19,874 nucleotides of DNA, from contig JBICIG010000042.1 in NCBI GenBank assembly GCA_043101605.1, positions 1-19,874 on the forward strand. Reading direction: 5' to 3'. Each line of letters opens with the position of its first letter. Within the stretch, counting starts at the first letter, position 1. The position numbers were made by a program, and so were the translations under genes. The DNA is from JBICIG01 sp043101605. Lineage in GTDB: Bacteria; Planctomycetota; Phycisphaerae; Phycisphaerales; UBA1924. Of the stretch, positions 12,742-19,874 are shown piece by piece. The notes under the pieces are model-generated. The model searched no databases, was not told the origin of the DNA, and worked only from the letters and a program-made list of their open reading frames with translations.

Positions 12742-15189
12742 ATGTCACAGCCGTCAATTGAGTACTTCAGAACATTGCTGCCACTGGTTGACGCTGCGGT
12801 TCGTCAATATACCGATTCGGATTCCCAAACGTGCCAGGCAGGGTCCGGCGTCTTCTGCTTTGGGCCAAGTCGCGCGGTAGTCGCGGATTTCATGCCAGCC
12901 TTGGCAACCTGGATGCAACAGGAAGATGATCGATATATATGGCTCGAAGCTGGGGAGTCCGAGACATTTGCGAGCGTCCTTGACCGCTTTGACGCTTGGC
13001 TTGCACCAGACACAGACGCCTTCCACCACAAGAGACAGGGAGTCATTCTCTGGCTTCCGCCACCAGATTGGATGTGCGACCGCAGTTGTCTCTCGCCCGT
13101 TGCGGAAGCCGCCGACTGGCCCGATGCACTGCCAACAGGCCTGCTGTTCGCGATGTGTCACTCGACCAACATTGATGACTTGCATTGCATTACCGTTGTT
13201 CCAGCGACATCTCTTGAGGACCCTGCCGTCATTAAGTTCTTAGCCGCTCACGGCGAAGCCGTTCTCCGCCGGTACAAGACCCTGTCCGAACGGGTTCGCG
13301 AAATTGAGGCGATCCTCGCCAAGTACCTCTCAGACGATCACACCAGCCATGACGAGACGCCCCGACCGCCTCCAGCCGAGGGATTCTCTCGCTGGCCCGG
13401 CCCGATGCCCCGCGGCGCTCCGGATCGGCTTTGGTCAGTTCGCCATCCAGACGACGCACTTGAACCACATGTCATCATCTCTTTGCTTGGGGAGCACACT
13501 TGGTTTAGACACTTAGAATCTACACAACAACGAATGCGTCCGCTCGTCCATTCAACAAATGTAGTGGCCGACTGGGTTGACACGCATTGCCACAATGCTG
13601 TTGCGGTCCTCGAGCGAGCCGAAGGAACAGGGGCCCGGACCGAAGACGATAAGTTTCCCGATCCACTGCATTTGCTAAGGTCCGGCCGATGGCTTCCTTC
13701 CGATGTCCCCGACCCGCTTCCACCAGACTTCACTCCATGGGGATTCTCTATTCTCCCATTGCGACACATCGCCTCATCGATCGAAGAGGTTTCGCGGGAT
13801 GCGGACATTGCGACTGCGCCAGATGTACTCTATATCCGCTGCAGCGGGCCTGGCGCCCCAAGTGCGTTCCTGGCTGATCAGAAGGCATCAACCCACAACT
13901 CCCGACTACATGACCCCAAAGACCGCCTTGACGGCCAGTTGCCCGAGCTTCTTAGAATTGTTGCCCCCAGCCCAGATACGCTTTGCGCACTCCTGAATGA
14001 CGATCGCATTCAATACTACTTGCGAGCGCAGGCGTACGGCAGCTTTCTTGAGCCGAGAATACCGCGTTCGCTTGTCGAATCGATCGAGATCCCATGGCCG
14101 TCGCCCGCGCACCGGCAAAATGCGGCTAAGGGCATTAATGAGATGCGGGCCATTGTGTCAAATCTGACTCATGAATTGAATGAATCCTTATCGCGTTTTG
14201 AAGCGCTCTCCGATCGATATGAACGTCCTTATACGGACTGGGGACTCGATGCATTATCTTCTCCCACCGTTCTCAAGAAATTGCTTGCACAAGAGCTCAC
14301 TGACATTGCCACGCGAGCGGGCCTGCCACATCAAGAATCCCACTTCAGCGACACAAGCGCAGGGGAGCCCCCCTACCCACTCGCGATTCATGACCATCAA
14401 CTTGCGTCACATCCACGGCCAGTCGAGAGACTCTGGATACTCCTCGATCTCGCCGAGCAGATCTTGAAGTTTGATGCGATACTTTGTCTATCCATCGGAT
14501 TGCTTCGAGACGCTCGAGTGGCCCACTCTTGCTTTCGCAAGATCAACATGCCACGCACAAGACTCAACATGTCGATGGGGCACTGGGGAATAATCGGCTG
14601 GGCTGCTCATAGTGCTCTTGGCCCTGACGGATCGCACGAACATCTACCGGCGATCACTCGGTCGCAGTGGAAAAGTGCGTATTCATTGCTTGAGAGCATA
14701 ACCCAACTCCGCAATGAGACGCGCGGTCATGGGGTGAAGCCTCGAGATGGAAGGGCAGAGATGCTTTGCGAAGATATTCAGAACAAGATAACCAAAGCAC
14801 GGAGCATGTTGCCCTACCTCGATTCGCTTGCGCTTGTTGCCACAACTGGCCGCACGCAACTTCGATATGGGCAGGTCAGGTTGTCGCGCATTGCTCTTAA
14901 TGGCTCAAATGATCGTTTTGCGGTCCAAGAAGTCATCCGGCCAGACGACCATCCACAAACCCGTGCAATAGATGGCGATGTCTATGCTGTCATCGACGAC
15001 AGTGTTGTAGCGCTGTATCCATGGATTGTTCTCGGCCCGGGCAAGGACCCGGGAAGGGAGCGGTTGTGGATATTCGATGGGCTGGATCGCAAGAAGGGAA
15101 CCGCTTCACTGGTCGATGTGACCGGAGAGGAATCTAAGCGAGACTCATTGGAAGTGGGTGACAGGATTGCCGAACTCCTTGGACTGTAG
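12742..15189 (+). CDS. Large solitary accessory protein with HsdS-like and HEPN-like regions
   Basis: This 815-residue protein is encoded by DNA visibly poorer in G+C than both neighbours, with mixed third positions, which suggests acquisition by transfer. I recognise no full-length family. Residues 1-200 are an unassigned alpha/beta region without Walker, NPPY or PD-ExK motifs. Residues about 330-455 resemble the target-recognition half of type I specificity subunits: a DVLYIR strand (361-366), then TLCALLND and YYLRAQAYG, then IPRSLVESIEIPWPSP (440-455). A charged helical stretch with coiled-coil potential follows (456-495). Residues 540-690 form a helical region with ERLWILLDLAEQILKF, an S-M-G-H-W motif and R657-N-E-T-R-G-H663-G, which fits the R-x(4-6)-H signature of HEPN ribonucleases. 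The last 100 residues contain a beta-rich domain (VVALYPWIVLG...LWIFDGL). There is no signal peptide or membrane segment. The gene stands alone, divergent from the CCA enzyme gene and convergent with the PhoX gene. A defence or toxin role is inference only. Confidence 0.8.
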   Translation: MSQPSIEYFRTLLPLVDAAVRQYTDSDSQTCQAGSGVFCFGPSRAVVADFMPALATWMQQEDDRYIWLEAGESETFASVLDRFDAWLAPDTDAFHHKRQGVILWLPPPDWMCDRSCLSPVAEAADWPDALPTGLLFAMCHSTNIDDLHCITVVPATSLEDPAVIKFLAAHGEAVLRRYKTLSERVREIEAILAKYLSDDHTSHDETPRPPPAEGFSRWPGPMPRGAPDRLWSVRHPDDALEPHVIISLLGEHTWFRHLESTQQRMRPLVHSTNVVADWVDTHCHNAVAVLERAEGTGARTEDDKFPDPLHLLRSGRWLPSDVPDPLPPDFTPWGFSILPLRHIASSIEEVSRDADIATAPDVLYIRCSGPGAPSAFLADQKASTHNSRLHDPKDRLDGQLPELLRIVAPSPDTLCALLNDDRIQYYLRAQAYGSFLEPRIPRSLVESIEIPWPSPAHRQNAAKGINEMRAIVSNLTHELNESLSRFEALSDRYERPYTDWGLDALSSPTVLKKLLAQELTDIATRAGLPHQESHFSDTSAGEPPYPLAIHDHQLASHPRPVERLWILLDLAEQILKFDAILCLSIGLLRDARVAHSCFRKINMPRTRLNMSMGHWGIIGWAAHSALGPDGSHEHLPAITRSQWKSAYSLLESITQLRNETRGHGVKPRDGRAEMLCEDIQNKITKARSMLPYLDSLALVATTGRTQLRYGQVRLSRIALNGSNDRFAVQEVIRPDDHPQTRAIDGDVYAVIDDSVVALYPWIVLGPGKDPGRERLWIFDGLDRKKGTASLVDVTGEESKRDSLEVGDRIAELLGL

Positions 15190-15206
15190 TGCGAAGTCCA
15201 TATTAT

Positions 15207-16622
15207 TTATTCCCGCCTCCCCCAATCCCCCACGATCGCGACCGTGATCCCCAGTGACTGGATGTTCACGAAGAGGGTCGTGCCGTCGGGGCTGAAGGTG
15301 GCGCCGGCGAATTCGGAGGAGTTGCGGGCGTTGCGGGCGAGTTGGTAGAGCTTGCCCTCGGGGGTGACGCCGATGAGGAAGTCGCCGCCGTCGCCGTCTT
15401 CGCAGACGATGAGGTCACCCCACGGCGCGACGGTGATGTTGTCGGCGTTCTCGAGCACTCCCGGGTCGTTGGGCTCGATGAAGAGTTCGATCGTGCCGGG
15501 CTTTTCCTGCTCGCCCGGCGTGCCCTCGAATTCGGAGGGAACGAGGCGCCAGATCTGCCCGACCTGTTTCGAGCCGCCGTTGGTGCAGCAGAGGTAGATG
15601 CCGTCTTGCCCGAGCCACATGCCCTCGCCGCGTGCGAAGCGGGCGCAGCCCTTGGCGTGGCCCTGGAAGCGGAGGTCGTCGCTGGGCGAATCGACATTCT
15701 CGAGATCGACCCAGCGGACGGGGAGTTTCTCGCCGACTTCGACGGTGCGGTGGCGATCCCAGTTGCGGGTGTCGAGCCCGGGCCTGCCTTCGATCGCGAG
15801 GGCCTGGAGTCGGCCGCCTTCGAGCAGTTTGTCGGGGTGGTTGGGCAGGTAGCGGTAGATCATGCCGTCGTGGCGGTCCTCGGTCTGGTAGACGGCTCCG
15901 GAGCGCGGGTCGGTGGCGCAGGCTTCGTGGTTGAAGCGGCCCATGGCGGTGATGGGCGTGGGGTCGGCGAGGTGGATGTGCTCGGTCGCGGGGACCTCGA
16001 AGTTCCAGCCGTGGTCGCGCGCACGCTTGCGGTCCTTGAGAGCGACGGTTTCCTCGCAGGTGATCCATGTGTTGCGCGGCGTGGGCCCGCCGGCGCAGTT
16101 TCGTTCGGTGCCGGCGAGGCTCATGAAGTGTCGGACGACCTTCTTCTTCTTTGTGTCGTAGACGACGGTGGTGGTGCCGCCGGGCATGGGTCGCCCGTGG
16201 GCGTCGGTGCCGGGGTCGAAGACCTTGTTGCGGTCGATCTTGGCGGCGAGCGAGCCGTCGACGCCCCATGGTCCCGGGGCCTTCATGTCGGCTTCGACCT
16301 CGTGGTTGCGGACGAGGATGGTGAGCCCGTCGGAGCCGGGGAAAGCGGCCATGCCGTCGTGGAGCGGTGGGACGACGAGCCCGTCGTCCATCGGCTCGCC
16401 CGCGGGTGAGAGGATCGAGTAGGAGAACCCGGCGGGGAGATCGAGCAGCCCGGCCGGATCGCGCACGAGCGGGCCGAAGCCCGCGGCGAGCCACGGGGAG
16501 CCGCCGCCGTGCAGGACCTCGGCGAAGGCACGCGAGCCGAGCCCGGTGCGCAGCCCGCCGAGCCCGAGGGTGATCGCCCCGGCCCGGGCGAGGAACATGC
16601 GGCGGGAGAGGTCGTTGGTCAT
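15207..16622 (-). CDS. PhoX/DUF839-family protein, Tat-exported
   Basis: The 471-residue protein begins with a twin-arginine signal, S-R-R-M-F-L followed by a hydrophobic stretch to about residue 34. Export in folded form, often with bound metal, is expected. The body matches the PhoX/DUF839 beta-propeller family: LVRNHE (103-108), NTWITCEET (184-192), GRFNHEA (228-234), VYQTEDR (244-250) and ENADNITVAPWGDLIVCEDG (391-410). The acidic residues in these motifs are those that hold Ca/Fe in characterised PhoX. PhoX enzymes are extracytoplasmic alkaline phosphatases that release phosphate from esters. This protein is shorter than classical PhoX, so phosphatase activity is likely but not certain. 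It converges on the accessory gene with only 17 bases between stops and no hairpin terminator. The 227 bases upstream hold no recognisable gene, and no Pho box is evident. Confidence 0.85.
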   Translation of the reverse strand: MTNDLSRRMFLARAGAITLGLGGLRTGLGSRAFAEVLHGGGSPWLAAGFGPLVRDPAGLLDLPAGFSYSILSPAGEPMDDGLVVPPLHDGMAAFPGSDGLTILVRNHEVEADMKAPGPWGVDGSLAAKIDRNKVFDPGTDAHGRPMPGGTTTVVYDTKKKKVVRHFMSLAGTERNCAGGPTPRNTWITCEETVALKDRKRARDHGWNFEVPATEHIHLADPTPITAMGRFNHEACATDPRSGAVYQTEDRHDGMIYRYLPNHPDKLLEGGRLQALAIEGRPGLDTRNWDRHRTVEVGEKLPVRWVDLENVDSPSDDLRFQGHAKGCARFARGEGMWLGQDGIYLCCTNGGSKQVGQIWRLVPSEFEGTPGEQEKPGTIELFIEPNDPGVLENADNITVAPWGDLIVCEDGDGGDFLIGVTPEGKLYQLARNARNSSEFAGATFSPDGTTLFVNIQSLGITVAIVGDWGRRE

Positions 16623-16849
16623 GCCGAGAGGGTATCGCGCGTGGGCGGGGCGGCCGAAGGGGGAAAGCGTGAAAGGAGAGTGAAGAGGTGGAATGCATGA
16701 GGCAATGAGCAAGGGCCATCGATAGCGTGGCGTGTCCGGGAAGGGCGCGCAGGTCTTGGCCAAGGGTCCGCTGATTCGTACGACCACATGCCCGAGCGGT
16801 GCTTCAGCAGACCACTCTCTGCCTCCCTTGTCGGTTGCGCAGCGGGCGC
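16623..16849. other. Intergenic region between permease and PhoX gene
   Basis: I see no gene, tRNA or terminator in these 227 bases. They should contain the PhoX promoter, but no convincing -35/-10 pair or direct-repeat Pho box is visible on the minus strand. Confidence 0.4.
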
Positions 16850-18148
16850 TCAGACCTTTGCGTTCCTCGTGCGTCGCGCGAATCGCCCGACCGCCCATCT
16901 CACGCCGAAGCCCGCGGCGAGCGTGCCCAGTCCGGTCAGCCAGACGCCTGGATCGACCCACCACGCCAGCCCGAGGCACGCGAAGAGCCCGGTCCACGCA
17001 ATCCAACGCGGGAAGAGTCGGAGTTCGGGCGCGAGGCGCAACGCCGCGAGATGGGTGATCGCGTAGTAGACGAGCACGGTGAAGGCGCTGAAGCTCCACG
17101 CGAGGCGGATCGAGCCGATGGACGCGATGATCGCGATTACGACGCCGACGGCGATGGTCGCGATCCAGGGCGTGGTGCCGCGGGCGTCGATGCGGGCCAG
17201 GGCCGCGGGCAGGTCGCCCCGGCGACCCATCGCGAGCGTGACGCGCGAAAGCCCGAGGATGAGGTTGAGCAGCACGCCGAGCATCGCGGCGATGGCGCCG
17301 AGCGCGACCACCACGCCCAGCCATGGCTGCCCGATCGCCCCGGCCGCGGCTTCGAGCGGGGCCCCGCCCGCGATCGTGGCCGATGAGAGCCCTTCGGCTC
17401 CGAGGGCCGCGATCGCCGCCGCCGCCACGCCCGCGTAAAGGACTGCCGAGACCACCAGCGTGACGATGATGGCGCGGGGGATGGTGCGGGCGGGATCGCG
17501 GACCTCCTCGCCGAGCGTCGCGATCCGGCCGTAGCCGGTGAACGCGACGAACATCAGAGCCGTTGCTTCGAGAAAGCCGGGGCCGATCGGGCGATCGAGC
17601 CCGAGCGTCGGCGCGGGTTCGGCTTGGAGGGCCCACGCGCCGGTCGTCGCGATGAACGCGACGAGCGCCGCGACCACGAGCCCGACGATGATCGCGTTGA
17701 AGAGACTCGATCGGCGCAGCCCCGAGAGGACCAGCAGCGTCAGCGCCGCCACCGCCGCGAGCGCCAGCGCGATCGTCCACGCGGGCGAACCACTGCCGTG
17801 GAGCGCGAGGGTGTAGCCCGCGAAGCCGAGGGCGGCGGTCGCGGCCGAGGCGCTCTTGGCGGCGAGAAACATCCACCCGGCCGCGAAGCCGAGCGGGGGC
17901 GAGAGCCAGCGGTACCCGTACTCATAGGTCCCGCCGCTGACCGGATGGGCCGCGGCGAGTTGGGCGCTGCTGAGCGCGTTGGCGGTCGCGACGAGACCGG
18001 CGAGGATGGTCGCGAGGACGACCCATCCTCCCGCGACGCCCGCGGCGAGCCCGATGCTGACAAAGACCCCCGTGCCGAGGATCGACCCGAGCCCCAGCAG
18101 CGTCGCGCCGGGCCAGCCGAGGGAACGGGTCAGGGAATGGTCGGGCAT
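16850..18148 (-). CDS. APC-family amino acid permease
   Basis: The 432-residue protein is a polytopic membrane transporter of the amino acid-polyamine-organocation superfamily. TM1 carries the substrate-binding G-S-I-L-G-T-G motif (21-27). H-P-V-S-G-G-T-Y-E-Y (68-77) follows TM2. TM6 and the next loop give F-V-A-F-T-G-Y-G-R-I-A-T-L-G-E-E-V-R-D-P (200-219), the family signature, then R-T-I-P-R-A-I. About twelve hydrophobic segments are visible and the C-terminus is basic, hence cytoplasmic. It should import amino acids with H+ or Na+ or exchange them; the substrate is not predictable. ATG 18148 is preferred to the GTG at 18169 because the alignment begins there, although neither has a ribosome-binding site. 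The AhpD-like gene precedes it by 92 bases on the same strand. Confidence 0.9.
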   Translation of the reverse strand: MPDHSLTRSLGWPGATLLGLGSILGTGVFVSIGLAAGVAGGWVVLATILAGLVATANALSSAQLAAAHPVSGGTYEYGYRWLSPPLGFAAGWMFLAAKSASAATAALGFAGYTLALHGSGSPAWTIALALAAVAALTLLVLSGLRRSSLFNAIIVGLVVAALVAFIATTGAWALQAEPAPTLGLDRPIGPGFLEATALMFVAFTGYGRIATLGEEVRDPARTIPRAIIVTLVVSAVLYAGVAAAAIAALGAEGLSSATIAGGAPLEAAAGAIGQPWLGVVVALGAIAAMLGVLLNLILGLSRVTLAMGRRGDLPAALARIDARGTTPWIATIAVGVVIAIIASIGSIRLAWSFSAFTVLVYYAITHLAALRLAPELRLFPRWIAWTGLFACLGLAWWVDPGVWLTGLGTLAAGFGVRWAVGRFARRTRNAKV

Positions 18149-18240
18149 GGGAGCGGAGTATCGCGGCACGGGCCGGCCGGGGCCAGCGATAACGAGGGAT
18201 CGTTCAACGAAGCGCCGAGCCGCGGCGGCCGAATGCCGGG

Positions 18241-18627
18241 TTACGCTCCCCTTGCCGCATCGAGGAACTCGACTCCCCGCCGCAGGTGGGGGATCACGAT
18301 CGAGCCGCCGACGATCAGGGCGATGTCGAAGGTCTCGAACAGTTCGTCGTCGGTCGCGCCCGCCTTGATCGATTGGTCGATGTGGTAGGCGATGCAGTCG
18401 TCGCAGCGGAGCACGGCGGAGGCGGAGAGGCCGAGGAGTTCCTTGGTCTTGTCGTCGAGTGCGCCGGGCTCGTAGGCCTTGGCGTCGAGGTTGAAGAAGC
18501 GTTTGGTGACGAGGGTGGCGCCGGGGCGGGGCGTGCCGTCGGGGGCGGTGCCGCGTTGGGCGTCGTCGCCCAGGATGCGGGTGTTCATGCGTGCGCGGAA
18601 CTCGACGAAGTCTTGGTAGCGGCTCAT
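18241..18627 (-). CDS. Carboxymuconolactone decarboxylase family (AhpD-like) protein
   Basis: The 128-residue protein has the all-helical AhpD/CMD fold with the redox motif C75-D-D-C78 followed by H82 (RCDDCIAYHIDQSIKAGAT). This is the arrangement used by alkylhydroperoxidase D-type enzymes. Residues 59-67 (DKTKELLGL) and 93-118 (helices DDELFETFDIALIVGGS and PHLRRGVEF) complete the domain. Family members reduce peroxides or act on lactones; with both cysteines and the histidine present, peroxidase-like activity is the better guess. The start ATG overlaps the stop of the CPBP protease gene by four bases (ATGA), with GGAG eight bases ahead, so translation is probably coupled. It is cytoplasmic, with no export signal. 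Confidence 0.92.
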   Translation of the reverse strand: MSRYQDFVEFRARMNTRILGDDAQRGTAPDGTPRPGATLVTKRFFNLDAKAYEPGALDDKTKELLGLSASAVLRCDDCIAYHIDQSIKAGATDDELFETFDIALIVGGSIVIPHLRRGVEFLDAARGA

Positions 18628-19586
18628 CGGAGGTTCTCCAGGGGGTCTTCCAATGGTGGCTCTTGCGGTTCGGTGTGGGGCGTGGCGGGCCGTGGTGTGG
18701 TGAGGCCTGGGCCGAGCAGGGCGTAGATCGAGGCGCAGAAGCATCCGAAGGCGAGCGCGGCGAGGGCGGTGAAGACGATCGGGGGGGCGCTCTGGACCGC
18801 GTCTGCGAGGAACCAGGCCCAGAGGAGTGTCCATGAGTTGTTCGCGGCGTGGAGGACGACGCCGGGCCAGACGGAGTCTGCCCGCCAGCTGATGACGGTC
18901 CACCACAGGCCGAGCGGGAAGATGAGGATGACGTGCTGCGGGCTGACGTGGCTGAGTGCGAAGAGGACGGAGGTGATCGCGATGGCGATCCAGGCTGGGA
19001 GGGCTGCGCCGAGGCGTCTGAGGACGAAGCCTCGGAAGATGGCCTCCTCGCCGAGCCCGGGCATGATGCCGACGGCGAGGAGTGTGAGTGCCATGGCGGG
19101 CGCGGTCTGGACGGCGTCGACCTGCTGCGTGAGGTTGTCGAGGTGCTCGCCGGGCTCCTCGAAGAGGTAGGCGAAGAGGATGGCGGTGGCGCCCCAGACG
19201 AAGAGGTTGGCGCCGAGCAGCAGGGGCCAGGCCCAGGGCCTGAGTCGGGGGCGGTTGAGGCGGAGCGCGTCCTTGATGAGGACGCGTGCGTGATGCGAGC
19301 GGACGTCTGGCGGGGGGACGACGAGGGGGAGGACGGCGCACCCGAGGACGAAGGTGGTCTGGCTGGCGAGGGCGAAGACGATGAAGACGCCGGGGTCGGC
19401 GACCAGCCCTGTGGGGTCGAGGCCGTCGAGCCCGCTGGAGGTGGCGGCGAGCCAGGCGACCTGGGCGCCGGTGCCGGCGGCCATGCCGATGAGCCAGACG
19501 AGGCCGGCGAGGTAGACGGTGACGAAGGCGAGGAGTGCGGCTGGGGGCTGGCGGAGCCTGGGCTGAGAGGTAGGAGGGGGAGGCAT
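18624..19586 (-). CDS. CPBP-family intramembrane metalloprotease
   Basis: The 320-residue membrane protein contains all three Abi/CPBP (Rce1-like) motifs: E180-E181-A-I-F-R185, F209-A-L-S-H213 and H246-A-A-N-N250. These form the metal-binding active site within the membrane. Several hydrophobic segments (about 16-38, 65-90, 118-142, 163-176, 196-215, 218-234, 251-292) surround them. Bacterial members cleave membrane peptides or process bacteriocins, but most have no known substrate. An upstream Met in frame (19658) would add 24 residues encoded by a palindromic repeat, so I reject it and use ATG 19586. The C-terminus is Pro/Glu-rich. The gene is translationally coupled to the AhpD-like gene through an ATGA overlap. 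No ribosome-binding site is obvious ahead of 19586. Confidence 0.9.
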   Translation of the reverse strand: MPPPPTSQPRLRQPPAALLAFVTVYLAGLVWLIGMAAGTGAQVAWLAATSSGLDGLDPTGLVADPGVFIVFALASQTTFVLGCAVLPLVVPPPDVRSHHARVLIKDALRLNRPRLRPWAWPLLLGANLFVWGATAILFAYLFEEPGEHLDNLTQQVDAVQTAPAMALTLLAVGIMPGLGEEAIFRGFVLRRLGAALPAWIAIAITSVLFALSHVSPQHVILIFPLGLWWTVISWRADSVWPGVVLHAANNSWTLLWAWFLADAVQSAPPIVFTALAALAFGCFCASIYALLGPGLTTPRPATPHTEPQEPPLEDPLENLR

Positions 19587-19638
19587 CGGGGAGAGGGTAT
19601 GGGGGGAGGCGAGGTGGGGTATGGGACGTTCTGCTGAG

Positions 19639-19664
19639 CACGGGTTGCCTTCGGTCAACCCGTG
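19639..19664. repeat. Inverted repeat 1 of the terminal mosaic
   Basis: CACGGGTTG (19639-19647) and CAACCCGTG (19656-19664) form a perfect 9-bp stem with loop CCTTCGGT. The repeat lies 53 bases upstream of the CPBP start. Confidence 0.75.
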
Positions 19665-19690
19665 GCACCCCCAGGCATGGGTGGCGTGGA

Positions 19691-19748
19691 GACGGCGCAG
19701 CCTTCTCCACGGTTGGGGTGCCCAACGCCCGATGAAGGCTGCGCCGTC
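19691..19748. repeat. Long inverted repeat 2 of the terminal mosaic, with inner stem
   Basis: GACGGCGCAGCCTTC (19691-19705) and its exact reverse complement (19734-19748) give a 15-bp stem. Inside it, GTTGGG (19712-19717) pairs with CCCAAC (19721-19726). This is the strongest hairpin or cruciform in the window. There is no T-run and no gene on it. Confidence 0.85.
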
Positions 19749-19774
19749 ATCGGGGCACTCTCAATACCCCCTCC

Positions 19775-19815
19775 GTCGCCTTCGGCGACACCTCCCCCGT
19801 CGGCGACGGGGGAGG
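19775..19815. repeat. Inverted repeats 3 and 4 of the terminal mosaic
   Basis: GTCGCC (19775-19780) pairs with GGCGAC (19784-19789). CCTCCCCCGTC (19791-19801) pairs with GACGGGGGAGG (19805-19815) as an 11-bp stem with a 3-base loop, followed by ATTTA. This cctcccccgtcggcgacggggg-type unit resembles repeats frequent in planctomycete intergenic DNA (from memory). Confidence 0.8.
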
Positions 19816-19857
19816 ATTTAGGGGGCGTGCTGACGCCCGCGGCTGGTAGAAACCCTC

Positions 19858-19874
19858 CCGTCGCTGTGCGACGG
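19858..19874. repeat. Inverted repeat 5, at the window edge
   Basis: CCGTCGC (19858-19864) and GCGACGG (19868-19874) pair around TGT. The unit runs to the end of the window and may continue. Confidence 0.6.

Noticed and set aside
16791..16846. tRNA-like stretch with gagcggtgcttcagcag
   Set aside because: No acceptor stem, T-loop or anticodon arm can be formed.
19587..19658. N-terminal extension of the CPBP protease
   Set aside because: The extra residues would be encoded partly by a palindromic repeat (19639-19664), and the protein already has a full set of membrane segments without them.

Overview
The window is GC-rich chromosomal DNA (by eye about 70% G+C outside one gene). It most likely comes from a planctomycete, and within that phylum probably a member of Phycisphaerae. 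The main clue is a secreted protein at 3845-5947 that ends in two 'GC-type' dockerin-like repeats, which are characteristic of Phycisphaerales. Supporting clues are secreted paralogues with ClpP-like folds and intergenic GC-rich palindromic repeats of the kind scattered through planctomycete genomes. The taxonomic call is inference from gene families; no rRNA gene is present.

Layout. 3-827 (+): 3' part of a LuxR-type response regulator, followed by a terminator. 888-5947 (-): lipoprotein, PLP-dependent aromatic amino acid decarboxylase-like enzyme, CsaA-type tRNA-binding protein, then the GEVED/dockerin secreted protein with its own terminator. 6118-7854 (-): M3-family oligoendopeptidase. 8013-10829 (-): two tandem secreted ClpP/SppA-fold paralogues. 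One keeps the candidate catalytic serine and the other has lost it; a terminator follows the pair. 10830-11257: a structured intergenic region. 11258-12592 (-): CCA-adding enzyme/poly(A) polymerase family. 12742-15189 (+): a single AT-richer gene on the opposite strand. 15207-16622 (-): Tat-exported PhoX/DUF839 protein. 16850-19586 (-): APC amino acid permease, AhpD-like carboxymuconolactone decarboxylase family protein, and CPBP intramembrane protease. 19639-19874: a mosaic of consecutive inverted repeats.

Most genes are ordinary housekeeping or envelope functions on the minus strand. The outlier is the 12742-15189 gene. Its codon use and base composition differ from both neighbours, and it stands alone between conserved genes. 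The protein appears to combine a segment resembling a type I restriction specificity (HsdS) target-recognition half, a predicted coiled coil, a HEPN-like helical region with an R-N-x3-G-H-G motif, and an uncharacterised C-terminal domain. No methylase, nuclease, helicase or integrase gene accompanies it. It is the best candidate here for an undescribed system, probably defence-related, but that is inference from motif resemblance only.

Second in interest are the protease/pseudo-protease pair at 8013-10829, and a 27-bp sequence that appears twice in exact form, each time a few bases past the stop codon of a gene and in that gene's orientation.
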